DNA from: SIG205 sp045545595
GTDB taxonomy: Bacteria; Bacillota_I; Bacilli_A; RF39; UBA660
Direction of reading: 5' to 3'
DNA: 64,000 nucleotides
NCBI GenBank assembly: GCA_045545595.1
Contig: JAZQBG010000003.1
Coordinates: 186,001-250,000, forward strand
Positions 44,038 to 52,098 of the stretch are shown here, in pieces; position 1 is the first letter of the stretch, and each line of letters opens with the position of its first letter. Position numbers and translations under genes: made by a program. Under the pieces are notes generated by a model, which saw only the letters and a list, made by a program, of their open reading frames with translations, made no database searches and was not told where the DNA came from.

Positions 44038-44039
44038 AA

Positions 44040-44741
44040 TTACCACTCTATTTCTTCCACATTTTTAGGTTTTTTATTTTTAATAACTTCTTCTACTTTA
44101 CCATTTTTGAATTTAATAACTTTATCTGCCATTTCTGCAATAGCACTATTATGAGTGACTATAATAATTGTCATATTCTCTTTTCTACAAGTTTCTTCAA
44201 GCAACTTTAAAATTTGTTTTCCTGTCTTATAATCAAGTGCTCCTGTTGGTTCATCACATAAAAGTAATTTAGGATTTTTGGCTATCGCTCTTGCTATTGC
44301 TACTCTTTGTTGCTCTCCACCAGATAATTGTGAAGGAAAATTATTTTTTCGTTCTTTTAAACCTACTTTATCTAAAACTTTACTAGGATTTAAATGATCC
44401 TTACATAATTGTACTGATAACTCTACATTTTCTAATGCTGTTAGATTTTGAACCAAATTATAAAATTGAAATACAAAACCAATATCATGTCTTCTATAAT
44501 CTATAAGCCCTTTACGATTTAATTTAGTAATATCTATGTCATCAACAATTACTTCACCTTTAGTTGCTGTATCCATTCCACCTAGAATATTTAAACAAGT
44601 TGTTTTACCTGCTCCAGATGGTCCAAGTATCACAATTAATTCTCCTTGCTCAACAGAAAAAGATGCTTTATTCAAAGCATTAATTTCTACTTCACCCATT
44701 TTATAAATTTTACTAACATTCTTGAATTCAATATATGACAT
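44040..44741 (-). CDS. ABC transporter ATPase, MacB/LolD type
   Basis: A 233-residue ATPase. Walker A is LGPSGAGKTTCLNILGG, the Q-loop region is IGFVFQFYNLVQNLTALENV, the signature is QLSGGEQQRVAIARAI, Walker B is LLLCDEPTGALD and the switch His is in IIVTHNSAIA. Its partner permease starts 2 bp later. The last 15 residues are Lys/Glu-rich. No terminator lies between this gene and the zinc-ribbon gene before it, so it may be transcribed from the AI-2E-type gene onward. Confidence 0.92.
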   Translation of the reverse strand: MSYIEFKNVSKIYKMGEVEINALNKASFSVEQGELIVILGPSGAGKTTCLNILGGMDTATKGEVIVDDIDITKLNRKGLIDYRRHDIGFVFQFYNLVQNLTALENVELSVQLCKDHLNPSKVLDKVGLKERKNNFPSQLSGGEQQRVAIARAIAKNPKLLLCDEPTGALDYKTGKQILKLLEETCRKENMTIIIVTHNSAIAEMADKVIKFKNGKVEEVIKNKKPKNVEEIEW

Positions 44742-44764
44742 TTTACACCACCCATTTCCTGAAT

Positions 44765-45223
44765 TTAATTATATTTTACTTTTTTATTATTAGTAATTAT
44801 TTCTATTTTTTCTTTTTTAAATGTAAATAATGTAACTCTATTTTTGCAATGAGGACATTTAGCATGTTTTATACCTCTTTTTGAAGGTAAAGGCAATTTT
44901 AAAGTTGTCTTACACTTTCTACATTTTTTATAAATATGATCTTTATCTTTTATATTTCTTTTAATATTATGAAATGGTGCTACAAACTGCTTTTTTAATT
45001 TCAAAAACTTTTGATTTTCATTACTTCTAATATATATTTTTTTTGAAAAAAAACGATAAAATGCAATAAATATTACTACTAATTCAAGCATAATTATTAT
45101 ATCATTTTTTAAAACTAAATTTAAAATAAATAGGAATAAATGTAGTTTTACTAAAAATTTATATAAATCGTCAGGTCCGTACCTTCCATACATAAATTTT
45201 TGAAACTTATTCAAAAATTTCAT
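44765..45223 (-). CDS. membrane protein with C-terminal zinc ribbon
   Basis: A 152-residue protein. RYGPDDLYKFLVKLHLFLFIL opens a pair of membrane segments (about residues 22-60). A basic linker follows, and then a zinc ribbon with CRKCKTTLKLPLPSKRG and CPHCKNRVTLF, two CxxC pairs. I start it at 45223 because GGAGG lies 7 bp upstream. This architecture, with a YGxxGxDxL-type start, is seen in uncharacterised Gram-positive proteins. It overlaps the alarmone synthetase gene by 17 bp. Confidence 0.75.
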   Translation of the reverse strand: MKFLNKFQKFMYGRYGPDDLYKFLVKLHLFLFILNLVLKNDIIIMLELVVIFIAFYRFFSKKIYIRSNENQKFLKLKKQFVAPFHNIKRNIKDKDHIYKKCRKCKTTLKLPLPSKRGIKHAKCPHCKNRVTLFTFKKEKIEIITNNKKVKYN

Positions 45224-45917
45224 TTTGCTTCCTCCAATTAACAATCTCCTTTATAGCACTAATATTAATAGTATCTGAATAAGATATTTTTTCATTATCT
45301 AGCTTTTTCTTAGCCATTAAATTCATTTTTTGGTCAACTCCCCATATATCATTGGACAATTTTTTTAATTCTTCCTTATCTGAATTTGATAGTCCTACTT
45401 TTTTGTAATTCAATCGATGCTCACTTGATGCCCAAAAATCCATAGCGCATGTTCTTATTTGAATTTCTGTTTTTATATTTTTTCTAATTCCATTAATTGT
45501 AATTGGTATAGATATTATTATATGATAACCTCTATATCCACTACTTTTAGGAGTTTTAATATAATCCTTTTCTTCGATTATATTTATATCTTTATTAGTT
45601 TTCAATTTATCAATAACTCTATAAACATCATCTATAAAATTACATACTATTCTCGCACCAACGATATCACCAAGAATAAAAGTGTTTTCAATATTTAGTT
45701 TAAGATTTTTTCTTTTTAGCTTATCAATAATACTAGGTAAACTTTTCATTCTTGTTTTTATGTGATTAATTGGATTAACACTACTTAAAGCTGAAAATTC
45801 CGAATTAATAATATTTAATTTAGTTTCCAACTCTTTCAATGCAGATTCATAATATAATTTTACTTTGCAAAATTTTTTAAAATCTAATTGATCGTTTCCT
45901 TTCATATAATTAATCAT
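45207..45917 (-). CDS. small alarmone synthetase (RelQ/RelP-like GTP pyrophosphokinase)
   Basis: A 236-residue single-domain RelA/SpoT synthetase. It has no hydrolase, TGS or ACT domain. ILGDIVGARIVCNFIDDVY, SSGYRGYHIIISIPI, KTEIQIRTCAMDFWASSEHRLNYK are the synthetase motifs, with the substrate-binding Glu in EIQIRT. It makes (p)ppGpp from GTP or GDP and ATP under stress. I start it at 45917 (MINYMK), after GGAAGAAGAG; a TTG four codons upstream is possible. The location in an operon with a membrane protease, a cold-shock protein and a tandem-repeat promoter suggests that envelope stress triggers it. Confidence 0.88.
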   Translation of the reverse strand: MINYMKGNDQLDFKKFCKVKLYYESALKELETKLNIINSEFSALSSVNPINHIKTRMKSLPSIIDKLKRKNLKLNIENTFILGDIVGARIVCNFIDDVYRVIDKLKTNKDINIIEEKDYIKTPKSSGYRGYHIIISIPITINGIRKNIKTEIQIRTCAMDFWASSEHRLNYKKVGLSNSDKEELKKLSNDIWGVDQKMNLMAKKKLDNEKISYSDTINISAIKEIVNWRKQNEIFE

Positions 45918-46593
45918 CTCTTCTTCCAAACATTAGAATTAATCTAAGTATTTGTATTAATGTTGTTGCAACTGATGCTACATAAGTTAATGCTGCTGCT
46001 GTTAGCATCGTCCTGCCTTGTTTTAATTCATTACTATCTAAAAAATGAGAATAATCCATCTCTTTTAATGCTCGTTTACTAGCATTTATTTCAACTGGTA
46101 AAGTTATTAGTTGAAATAATAATATAACTATTTCTGCAATTATTCCTGCCCAAATTAAATTTATAGAACTAAATAATACACCTAATACAATAGCAAAATA
46201 TCCAGCATATGAGGAAAAATTTACAAAAGGAACTAATTTTGCTCTTATTCTCATAAATGTATAATTTTCTTTATCTTGAATTGCATGTCCACATTCATGA
46301 CATGCAACAGAAACAGCTCCAATTGAGTCATTATGATAATTGTCACTAGACAATCTAATTACTTTCCTTGTTGGATCATAATGATCACTCAAATATCCTT
46401 TTGTTTCAACAACATTAATATCTGATAAACCATTTTTATCTAATAAGTATCTTGCAGCTTCAGAGCCAGTAATACCTCTTTTGTTTCTAATTTTTGAATA
46501 TTTACTATACGAACTAGAAACAAAACTTTGTGCTATAAGTGTAATAATAAGCGATATAAATGTCAGTCCATAAGTTATAAAATTATAATCCAT
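45910..46593 (-). CDS. YugP-like membrane zinc metallopeptidase
   Basis: A 227-residue peptidase. There is a membrane segment at the N-terminus, then SDHYDPTRKVIRLS, the zinc motif ACHECGHAIQD (HExGH) and two to three membrane segments near residues 120-165; KRALKEMDYSHFL completes the family pattern. It is cytoplasm-facing or membrane-embedded. YugP proteins are widespread in Gram-positives, and their substrates are poorly known. It overlaps the alarmone synthetase gene by 8 bp. Confidence 0.88.
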   Translation of the reverse strand: MDYNFITYGLTFISLIITLIAQSFVSSSYSKYSKIRNKRGITGSEAARYLLDKNGLSDINVVETKGYLSDHYDPTRKVIRLSSDNYHNDSIGAVSVACHECGHAIQDKENYTFMRIRAKLVPFVNFSSYAGYFAIVLGVLFSSINLIWAGIIAEIVILLFQLITLPVEINASKRALKEMDYSHFLDSNELKQGRTMLTAAALTYVASVATTLIQILRLILMFGRRDD

Positions 46594-46624
46594 TTTTTCC
46601 CTTTCCTTCCTGTTGTTTTTTTAC

Positions 46625-46873
46625 TTATATACATTCAACATTATTACTTTCATTATCATATTTATAATATTTTGCTTTTCTAATCACTCTTACATTAACT
46701 GCTTTATTTAAATCCTTATCATAGTCAAATTCAACTAGATCTCCTTCATATAATGTTTTAAAACCTTCTTTTTTAATTTCTGAAAAATGAACAAATATAT
46801 CTTCTTCAACATGATATGATTCTATAAAACCATATCCTAACCTATCATTAAACCATTTTACTTTACCTTTCAT
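46625..46873 (-). CDS. cold-shock domain protein (variant RNP1)
   Basis: An 82-residue CSD protein. KGKVKWFNDRLGYGFIESY has the first RNA-binding motif with LGYGFI in place of the usual KGFGFI, and DIFVHFSEI is the second motif. The loop FKTLYEGDLVEFDYD is normal, and a 15-residue tail (YYKYDNESNNVECI) is added. It starts at 46873 after GAGGTG. A second protein with the same LGYGFI variant is encoded at 54.3 kb. Confidence 0.88.
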   Translation of the reverse strand: MKGKVKWFNDRLGYGFIESYHVEEDIFVHFSEIKKEGFKTLYEGDLVEFDYDKDLNKAVNVRVIRKAKYYKYDNESNNVECI

Positions 46874-46884
46874 TATTTTCACCT

Positions 46885-47430
46885 CTAATCATTTTTTTCT
46901 TTAGTATCGAATGCAATTGCTACAATATCAAATACAGCTTCTACGATTAATACAACGCCTGTAAATTGCCATAAAACTGCAATTGTTGAGAATGGATTAT
47001 TCATAACAATTAGTGCAAAAATTATAGATAAAATAGCATTGATGCCTACGATATACCAATATTTTCTTTTTAATCTAATCGAATCAACTGCCCATTGAAC
47101 TTTTTTTAGCCCTACTAAAAATATTATTACTCCATAAAGAATTGTTAAAACTGGAAATGTTGCAATAAACCAATTTGAACGAAGTGTACAAAATAAACCT
47201 ATTGCTGAAAAAATAAGTCCTGTTGATAAAGATTGTTCTTTCATTGCCTCTATTGCATTAGTTTTAAAATATTTAACAATATTTGTAATACCCATAACCA
47301 ATAATATTAATCCTACACCAATAATAATGGTTTTTGTAAAGCCAACAGGTTTAATCAAGAGAATTATTCCTATTAATATTTCTCCTAAACACATTATAAT
47401 GTTTCCAATATTTTCTTTAACATCTTTCAT
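46885..47430 (-). CDS. HdeD-like DUF308 membrane protein
   Basis: A 181-residue protein with six membrane segments and short loops. GLILLVMGITNIVKYFK, FLVGLKKVQWAVDSI and NPFSTIAVLWQFTGVVLIVEAV are the three paired DUF308 repeats. The family includes HdeD, an acid-stress protein of E. coli, but most members are uncharacterised. It lies 12 bp from the AI-2E-type transporter gene in an operon with stress genes. Confidence 0.85.
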   Translation of the reverse strand: MKDVKENIGNIIMCLGEILIGIILLIKPVGFTKTIIIGVGLILLVMGITNIVKYFKTNAIEAMKEQSLSTGLIFSAIGLFCTLRSNWFIATFPVLTILYGVIIFLVGLKKVQWAVDSIRLKRKYWYIVGINAILSIIFALIVMNNPFSTIAVLWQFTGVVLIVEAVFDIVAIAFDTKEKND

Positions 47431-47442
47431 TTGCTTTCTCCT

Positions 47443-48564
47443 TTAACTAATTTCTATTTCTTTCTCTTTTATTTTTTTATTAATCAAATCTTTTATAATA
47501 GCATATATGACTGATGCTATCGGTAATCCAATAAGCATTCCAACAACTCCAAATAAATTTCCTCCAACTGTTACTGCAAGTAAAGTCCACATTGGTGATA
47601 ATCCGACAGATTTACCAACCACTCTTGGATAAATAAAATTTCCCTCTATTTGTTGAACAACTAAGAATACTATTATAAATATTATTGCTTGGAACGGATT
47701 AGAAAGAGCAATTAATACAAATCCAATTGCTGCAGCAATAAATGCACCAAAAATTGGAATTAATGCTGTTACTGCTGTTAATACTGATATAAGAAGTGCA
47801 TATGGAAATCTAAATAAACTAAATGCCACAAACATTAAACAACCTAAAACAACAGCTTCTAAACATTGTCCTGATAAAAATTTACTGAATGTATTATTTG
47901 CCATATTTCCTATTTCTATCACTCTATCAGCTTTTTTCTTATTTGTTATAGCATATATTACTTTTTTACTACCTCTAATTAAATATTCTTTCTGACTCAA
48001 CATATAAATTGAGAATATAGTTGCAGTAAATATTGTTACAAATCCTGATACCAGACTACTAACAAATCCTACCGCACCATTGACAAAATAATTTAAAAAA
48101 TTAGATACCATATCAGTAACATTTCCTTGCCCTGAAAATAATTCTTCAATTTGACTTTGGATATCTGGATATTTATCCAACAGGTCAACAACAAAGATTC
48201 TAATTTTATCAATTAATCCAGGAATGCTATTAATCAACATTTTAATATTTTCAACTAATTCTGGAATTAGTAATAGAGCAACAAATAGTAATATAATTAT
48301 AAATAACAATAAAGATAATGTAATCGATAACATTCTTACTAAACCATCTTTGTTTTTAATTTTCTTTTTTAAAAAGCGCTCTATTTTCTTCATAGGAATG
48401 TTTAATATAAAAGCAATTGCTCCACCTAATATAAAAGGAAATAATACATTAAATATAGTTGAAAATATCCTACCAATTATTCTTAAATTATTTAATATCC
48501 AAAACGAGAATACAGCAATTAAAATTAAAATTATCATTTTTTTCATATTATTGTCTTTTTTCAT
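47443..48564 (-). CDS. AI-2E family (YdbI/PerM-like) transporter
   Basis: A 373-residue protein with about eight membrane segments. FPFILGGAIAFILNIPMKKIE opens the family domain; SGFVTIFTATIFSIYMLSQ, PIFGAFIAAAIGFVLIAL and QIEGNFIYPRVVGKSVGLSPMW are conserved blocks. Members have been linked to export of small molecules or to Na+(Li+)/H+ exchange, so the name is not proof of AI-2 transport. I start it at 48564 (MKKDNN) after AAGGAGAG. It is the first gene of a possible ten-gene operon driven by site F. Confidence 0.88.
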   Translation of the reverse strand: MKKDNNMKKMIILILIAVFSFWILNNLRIIGRIFSTIFNVLFPFILGGAIAFILNIPMKKIERFLKKKIKNKDGLVRMLSITLSLLLFIIILLFVALLLIPELVENIKMLINSIPGLIDKIRIFVVDLLDKYPDIQSQIEELFSGQGNVTDMVSNFLNYFVNGAVGFVSSLVSGFVTIFTATIFSIYMLSQKEYLIRGSKKVIYAITNKKKADRVIEIGNMANNTFSKFLSGQCLEAVVLGCLMFVAFSLFRFPYALLISVLTAVTALIPIFGAFIAAAIGFVLIALSNPFQAIIFIIVFLVVQQIEGNFIYPRVVGKSVGLSPMWTLLAVTVGGNLFGVVGMLIGLPIASVIYAIIKDLINKKIKEKEIEIS

Positions 48565-48630
48565 ACTACTTCTCTCCTTCACAATTCAGTCCGTTTAAGG
48601 ATATTACTTACACAAGTATAATAAAAAACA

Positions 48631-48667
48631 ATTATAAGACAATTATAAAATTATTAAAAATTATTAA
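48631..48667 (-). promoter_or_regulatory. tandem 10-bp repeat promoter, site F (AI-2E operon)
   Basis: Two identical units TTAATAATTT (48658-48667 and 48648-48657), an 11-bp spacer, and a perfect -10 TATAAT (48631-48636), 67 bp before the start codon. This is the best example of the class. Confidence 0.8.
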
Positions 48668-48698
48668 GATATAAAACTTTTAATTAAAAAAATAATTT

Positions 48699-48735
48699 TT
48701 AATAAATTTTAATAAAAAGATAATAGTTATATAAG
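48699..48735 (+). promoter_or_regulatory. tandem 10-bp repeat promoter, site G (lipid kinase gene)
   Basis: Plus-strand units TTAATAAATT (48699-48708) and TTAATAAAAA (48709-48718), an 11-bp spacer beginning GATAATAG, and -10 TATAAG (48730-48735). It is divergent from site F, with only 31 bp between the two. Confidence 0.65.
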
Positions 48736-48786
48736 ATTTAAATAGTAATTTATATATATAATATTTTATTTGAAAGAGATGATTTT

Positions 48787-49713
48787 TTGAAGAAAGATAT
48801 GAAGAAATGTTTAGTTATTTATAATCCTAATAGTGGAAACGCAATAAATGAATATGTAATAAGTGAATATAAAAAAATATTAAACGATAATGGTTATAGT
48901 GTCGATTTTGCTGCTACTAAACATACTAATCATGCAACAGAAATAGTACAAAATGCACAAAACTATGATATTGTTTTCTCCATTGGTGGAGATGGAACAT
49001 TAAATGAAGTTGTAAAAGGAAATTTTGCAAGAAAAGATAAATTAATTATATGTCCTATCCCAAGTGGTACTTGTAATGATGTTGCTGCTATGCTTGGATA
49101 TAAAAAAGATCCAATTGAGAATCTAAAAACTGCTCTTGATGGTGAAGTTCATAATATGGATATTGGTACAATAAATGATAATCCATTTATTTATGTGGTC
49201 GGAATGGGAAAACTAATGAATATACCTTATGAAACAAAAACAATAGATAAAAAGAAAAGCGGATATGGTGCTTATATTAAAGAATTCTTAAATGAGATTA
49301 CTAATAAAATCAAAAGGTATAAAGCCGAAGTTATCGTGGATGGAGTTAAACTTAATGATAAATATTCTCTAATTATGGTTTCAAATTCTAATCATATTGC
49401 TGGAATCAATCATTTCTATAAAGAAATATGTTTAAATGATGGTCAATTAGAAGTCTTATTATGCAATGCGAAAAGTATTAAAGGATTTATTAAAAATTTT
49501 TTAAGTTTCTTGCTTGGAAAACAAACTAATGAAATAGTTTCTATGAAAGCTAGTGAAATATCTATAAGATTAATAGATTTACCAGAAAAGAATTGGTGTA
49601 TTGATGGTGAAAAATATGATTATTTCGGAAATGAATATGTAATTAAAACTAAACATAAAATGAAAATTCTTACACCCAAAAATAAAGCTAATCATTTATT
49701 TAAATATAATTAA
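48787..49713 (+). CDS. diacylglycerol-kinase-family lipid kinase
   Basis: A 308-residue soluble lipid kinase of the DagK/YegS type. CLVIYNPNSGN, FSIGGDGTLNEVVKGN and PSGTCNDVAAML are the nucleotide-binding motifs, with a C-terminal beta-sandwich half (NHIAGINHFY, IDGEKYDYF). It phosphorylates a lipid such as diacylglycerol, recycling it to phosphatidic acid. The TTG at 48787 follows AAAGAGATG; an ATG four codons later (48799) is an alternative. It is controlled by site G, the only plus-strand gene in this promoter class, and links the class to lipid metabolism. Confidence 0.88.
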   Translation: MKKDMKKCLVIYNPNSGNAINEYVISEYKKILNDNGYSVDFAATKHTNHATEIVQNAQNYDIVFSIGGDGTLNEVVKGNFARKDKLIICPIPSGTCNDVAAMLGYKKDPIENLKTALDGEVHNMDIGTINDNPFIYVVGMGKLMNIPYETKTIDKKKSGYGAYIKEFLNEITNKIKRYKAEVIVDGVKLNDKYSLIMVSNSNHIAGINHFYKEICLNDGQLEVLLCNAKSIKGFIKNFLSFLLGKQTNEIVSMKASEISIRLIDLPEKNWCIDGEKYDYFGNEYVIKTKHKMKILTPKNKANHLFKYN

Positions 49714-49750
49714 AAAACAAATTGATGTCGAAAAGTCAATTTGTTTTTTA
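49712..49750. terminator. bidirectional terminator after the lipid kinase gene
   Basis: A 14-bp perfect stem with AAAAAACAAATTGA and its complement around a 10-nt loop, with runs of A and T on both sides. It serves the plus-strand lipid kinase and the minus-strand 75-residue gene. Confidence 0.88.
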
Positions 49751-49975
49751 TAGCAATATTACCCTATCAATATTTTCTATGATACTTTCATTATAAATAG
49801 TATAATAATTTAATGCTTCATCTAAAGTTGAATAAGTGCTTTTTCTATTTGAATAAAGCAATGGATACACCACCACATTATTATCTACATTTTGAATAAC
49901 ATACTCTAAGCTAAACAATTTAAATTTTACCTCATTATTCTTTTCGTATTTTTCCTTTAATTCATTAAGAACCAT
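49748..49975 (-). CDS. small unknown protein
   Basis: A 75-residue protein with no family I recognise. It is charged at the start (LKEKYEKNNEVKF), then contains FSLEYVIQNVDNNVVVYPLL and STYSTLDEALNYYTIYNESI, which reads like a small alpha/beta fold with an aromatic surface. The start at 49975 is preceded by GGTGATAGT. It lies at the edge of the accessory region. The last stretch of the gene forms one arm of the terminator. Confidence 0.55.
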   Translation of the reverse strand: MVLNELKEKYEKNNEVKFKLFSLEYVIQNVDNNVVVYPLLYSNRKSTYSTLDEALNYYTIYNESIIENIDRVILL

Positions 49976-50006
49976 ACTATCACCACAATTCACTTATATT
50001 TTATCA

Positions 50007-50037
50007 CAAAAAAAGCAAAAATACGAAATATTTGCTT
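50007..50037 (-). terminator. terminator after the Xre-type gene
   Basis: A minus-strand hairpin with AGCAAATA and TATTTTTGCT arms (imperfect) is followed by seven T. Confidence 0.6.
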
Positions 50038-50353
50038 AATCTCTTAAAAAATCATCTAATTTTTTATTGAATATATATGAAATTTTTATTAAATTATCAA
50101 GTGTAATATATTTGCATTTATCATTTTCATTTTCTAGTCTTTTATAATGAATTTTGCTAATTCCTAAATATGCTGAAATATTTTCTGTGCTATATGGATT
50201 TTCTGATCCTTCAACACCTTTATTTACCGTTTTATATTGATTATATAATTCTAATCTAAACTTTTTAATATTTCTACATATCTTAATTCTTATTTCATAA
50301 CTATCCAATTTATCTAAAAGCTCATATATCTGATAAATTTGTTTAATCTCCAT
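50036..50353 (-). CDS. Xre-type helix-turn-helix protein
   Basis: A 105-residue protein. ISAYLGISKIHYKRLENEN and YITLDNLIKISYIFNKKLDDFL match a Cro/CI helix-turn-helix, here preceded by about 50 residues of helix and loop (ICRNIKKFRLELYNQYKT). I start it at 50353 (MEIKQIY) because AGGTG lies 6 bp upstream. It is probably a DNA-binding regulator of the accessory region. Similar small regulators lie at 50.5, 56.9 and 59.1 kb. Confidence 0.75.
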   Translation of the reverse strand: MEIKQIYQIYELLDKLDSYEIRIKICRNIKKFRLELYNQYKTVNKGVEGSENPYSTENISAYLGISKIHYKRLENENDKCKYITLDNLIKISYIFNKKLDDFLRD

Positions 50354-50415
50354 CAGCATCACCTATATCTATTATCCCATTAAAAGGTGTCTAATTTGGT
50401 ATCATTTCAGGACAT

Positions 50416-50462
50416 AATAAAAATAATGTGCTATAATGGAACTATGAGTATTTTGGCACATT
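50416..50462 (-). terminator. possible terminator after the 70-residue Xre gene
   Basis: Arms AATGTGC and GCACATT (50425-50431 and 50456-50462) enclose 24 nt and are followed on the minus strand by ATTTTTATT. The long loop makes it a weak terminator. A TGCTATAAT on the plus strand in the same place may be an extended -10 box. Confidence 0.4.
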
Positions 50463-50470
50463 ATAATTTT

Positions 50471-50683
50471 TTACTTTTTGCGAATAATAACTTCAACATC
50501 ATGAGTTTTACATATTTTTAAAAATGTAGCTAAACTTACATTTATTTTACCATATTCGTAACCCTCAATTGTTTTTCGGCTACGGTGTATAGAATTTGCA
50601 AAATCATTCTGTGTTAATTCAGTCCATTCACGAATGATCCTAATAATATCTTTTGGTTTATAATCATTAGCTTTTAATTGCAC
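50471..50683 (-). CDS. small Xre-family repressor-like protein
   Basis: A 70-residue protein that is almost entirely a helix-turn-helix domain: REWTELTQNDFANSIHRSRKTIEGYEYGKINVSLATFLKICKTHDVEV. The start is a GTG after GGAGG. It is divergent from the unknown three-gene operon at 50.8 kb, with a 156-bp gap, so it is the natural candidate to control that operon and itself. Confidence 0.82.
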   Translation of the reverse strand: MQLKANDYKPKDIIRIIREWTELTQNDFANSIHRSRKTIEGYEYGKINVSLATFLKICKTHDVEVIIRKK

Positions 50684-50839
50684 TCCTTTACACCTCCCAC
50701 TCGTATAATTAATATCTCAACAATATATAATATATACGAAAATGCCTTTTTATAGTTGGGATTTCCTATTAGTAGTAGGAATTACAAAATTATTTTCTCC
50801 AAAATACTCAAAATTATACAGAAGGAGGAAATAGAAAAA

Positions 50840-51553
50840 ATGAGTAAAACAAAAGGTTCTTATTTAGACAGTAATGGAAAGAAAGTTAAAACAGATGATA
50901 TTTTTAAAGATCCACGATTAATAAATATTATTAGAAATGGTGGGGAGATTGTTGTACCTGCAAATCGTCCAGATATGATTAAATTTTTTACTGATATGCA
51001 AAAAGTCAATCCAGATATTAAAGTTACAACAACTGGTAATATTACGGCTAAATACTATAAAGATAAAATAGTTGATAACGTTAATTACAAAGCAACGTTA
51101 AACGCTTTTAAAAAGAAAAGTGCTGATGAAGTTGATCGATTAGAAACATTCTTTTATGACATATTCAAAGATAAAAAAAATATGGTAAATGGACTACATA
51201 TTTTCATAAATAAAATAGATAAAGAATATATCGAATTTTATGATTTAATAATTGATATTATTGTAAAGAATATTTTAATAGAATTATCAGCACATAAAAA
51301 TATGATAATATCTTATAAGAAGCGTAAAGATGATTTCTTTGATAATTTACCAACAGATGAAGAAACAGCTAAAGTATTATGTGCCGAATTATTACTAATG
51401 TATAAGGAGGTAAAATTAAAGAATATAAATACCCTAGATTATATAATTCAACAGTTACCTAAAAAATATACATACAGAAGAAACAATATAGTAGTATTTG
51501 AATGTTTCAATTATCTATTAGATTTAATTGAACAATCAAGACATGGAGATTAA
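50840..51553 (+). CDS. unknown helical protein, first gene of a three-gene operon
   Basis: A 237-residue soluble protein I cannot assign. I start it at 50840 (MSKTKGSYLD) because AAGGAGGAA lies just upstream; an in-frame codon at 50756 would place the ribosome site inside the coding region. The first 75 residues (YLDSNGKKVKTDDIF, GGEIVVPANRPDMIKFFTDM) look like an alpha/beta domain, and residues 85-237 are predicted helices. The hairpin TTCCTA/TAGGAA lies in its leader. The stop codon lies 1 bp before the next start. It is likely to be an accessory-element gene controlled by the divergent Xre protein. Confidence 0.7.
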   Translation: MSKTKGSYLDSNGKKVKTDDIFKDPRLINIIRNGGEIVVPANRPDMIKFFTDMQKVNPDIKVTTTGNITAKYYKDKIVDNVNYKATLNAFKKKSADEVDRLETFFYDIFKDKKNMVNGLHIFINKIDKEYIEFYDLIIDIIVKNILIELSAHKNMIISYKKRKDDFFDNLPTDEETAKVLCAELLLMYKEVKLKNINTLDYIIQQLPKKYTYRRNNIVVFECFNYLLDLIEQSRHGD

Positions 51554-51554
51554 T

Positions 51555-52097
51555 ATGTTAAGTAAAAAAGAAATGAAAAAAGTAATTAAAAATGTAGGTA
51601 ATAATTATATAGATGAAAATACCTTTATTACCCAGTCATTAAAATTATTAGAAACAATATTTGATGAAGTTGAAAATTTTAATGTAAAAAAAGAATATGG
51701 AGAGGTATATCTAAATTTTAGAAATAGTATTGATGAAAAATATATATGTATTTTTACTGATATACTAGATTATTCCATTAGACTATTATTACATGAAACA
51801 TATTTATTACATAGTTCTGTTATGGATATAAATATCAAATTTGATAAAATGGATAAAGCACCTGCATCCAATAGAAAACATTTTGAAACAGCTAAAGAAA
51901 TTGCAGAATTAGTAATCAAAAAGTATTATTTTTCTAATTGTGCTGACAAAAAAATAATAAATTATATTGATGAATATTTACCTGCAAATTATACTAAAAA
52001 TAAAGACATTAATAAGGTTGTGTGGTACTTTATTGTATGTGTAGTAACATTTAATAAACAAGTAGTATTAAGTGAAAGTGCTAAAGGTGATGATTAA
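51555..52097 (+). CDS. unknown helical protein, second gene of the operon
   Basis: A 180-residue soluble protein with no recognised family. I start it at 51555 (MLSKKEMKK) with GGAG 6 bp upstream; the longer frame from 51528 overlaps the previous gene and lacks a ribosome site. Residues 45-80 (YLNFRNSIDEKYICIFTDILDYS) and 110-150 have helix-like patterns with many Ile, Lys and Tyr. Some spacing features resemble the first gene's C-terminal half (HETYLLHS and ELSAHKN regions), so a shared domain is possible but not proven. Confidence 0.62.
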   Translation: MLSKKEMKKVIKNVGNNYIDENTFITQSLKLLETIFDEVENFNVKKEYGEVYLNFRNSIDEKYICIFTDILDYSIRLLLHETYLLHSSVMDINIKFDKMDKAPASNRKHFETAKEIAELVIKKYYFSNCADKKIINYIDEYLPANYTKNKDINKVVWYFIVCVVTFNKQVVLSESAKGDD

Positions 52098-52098
52098 A

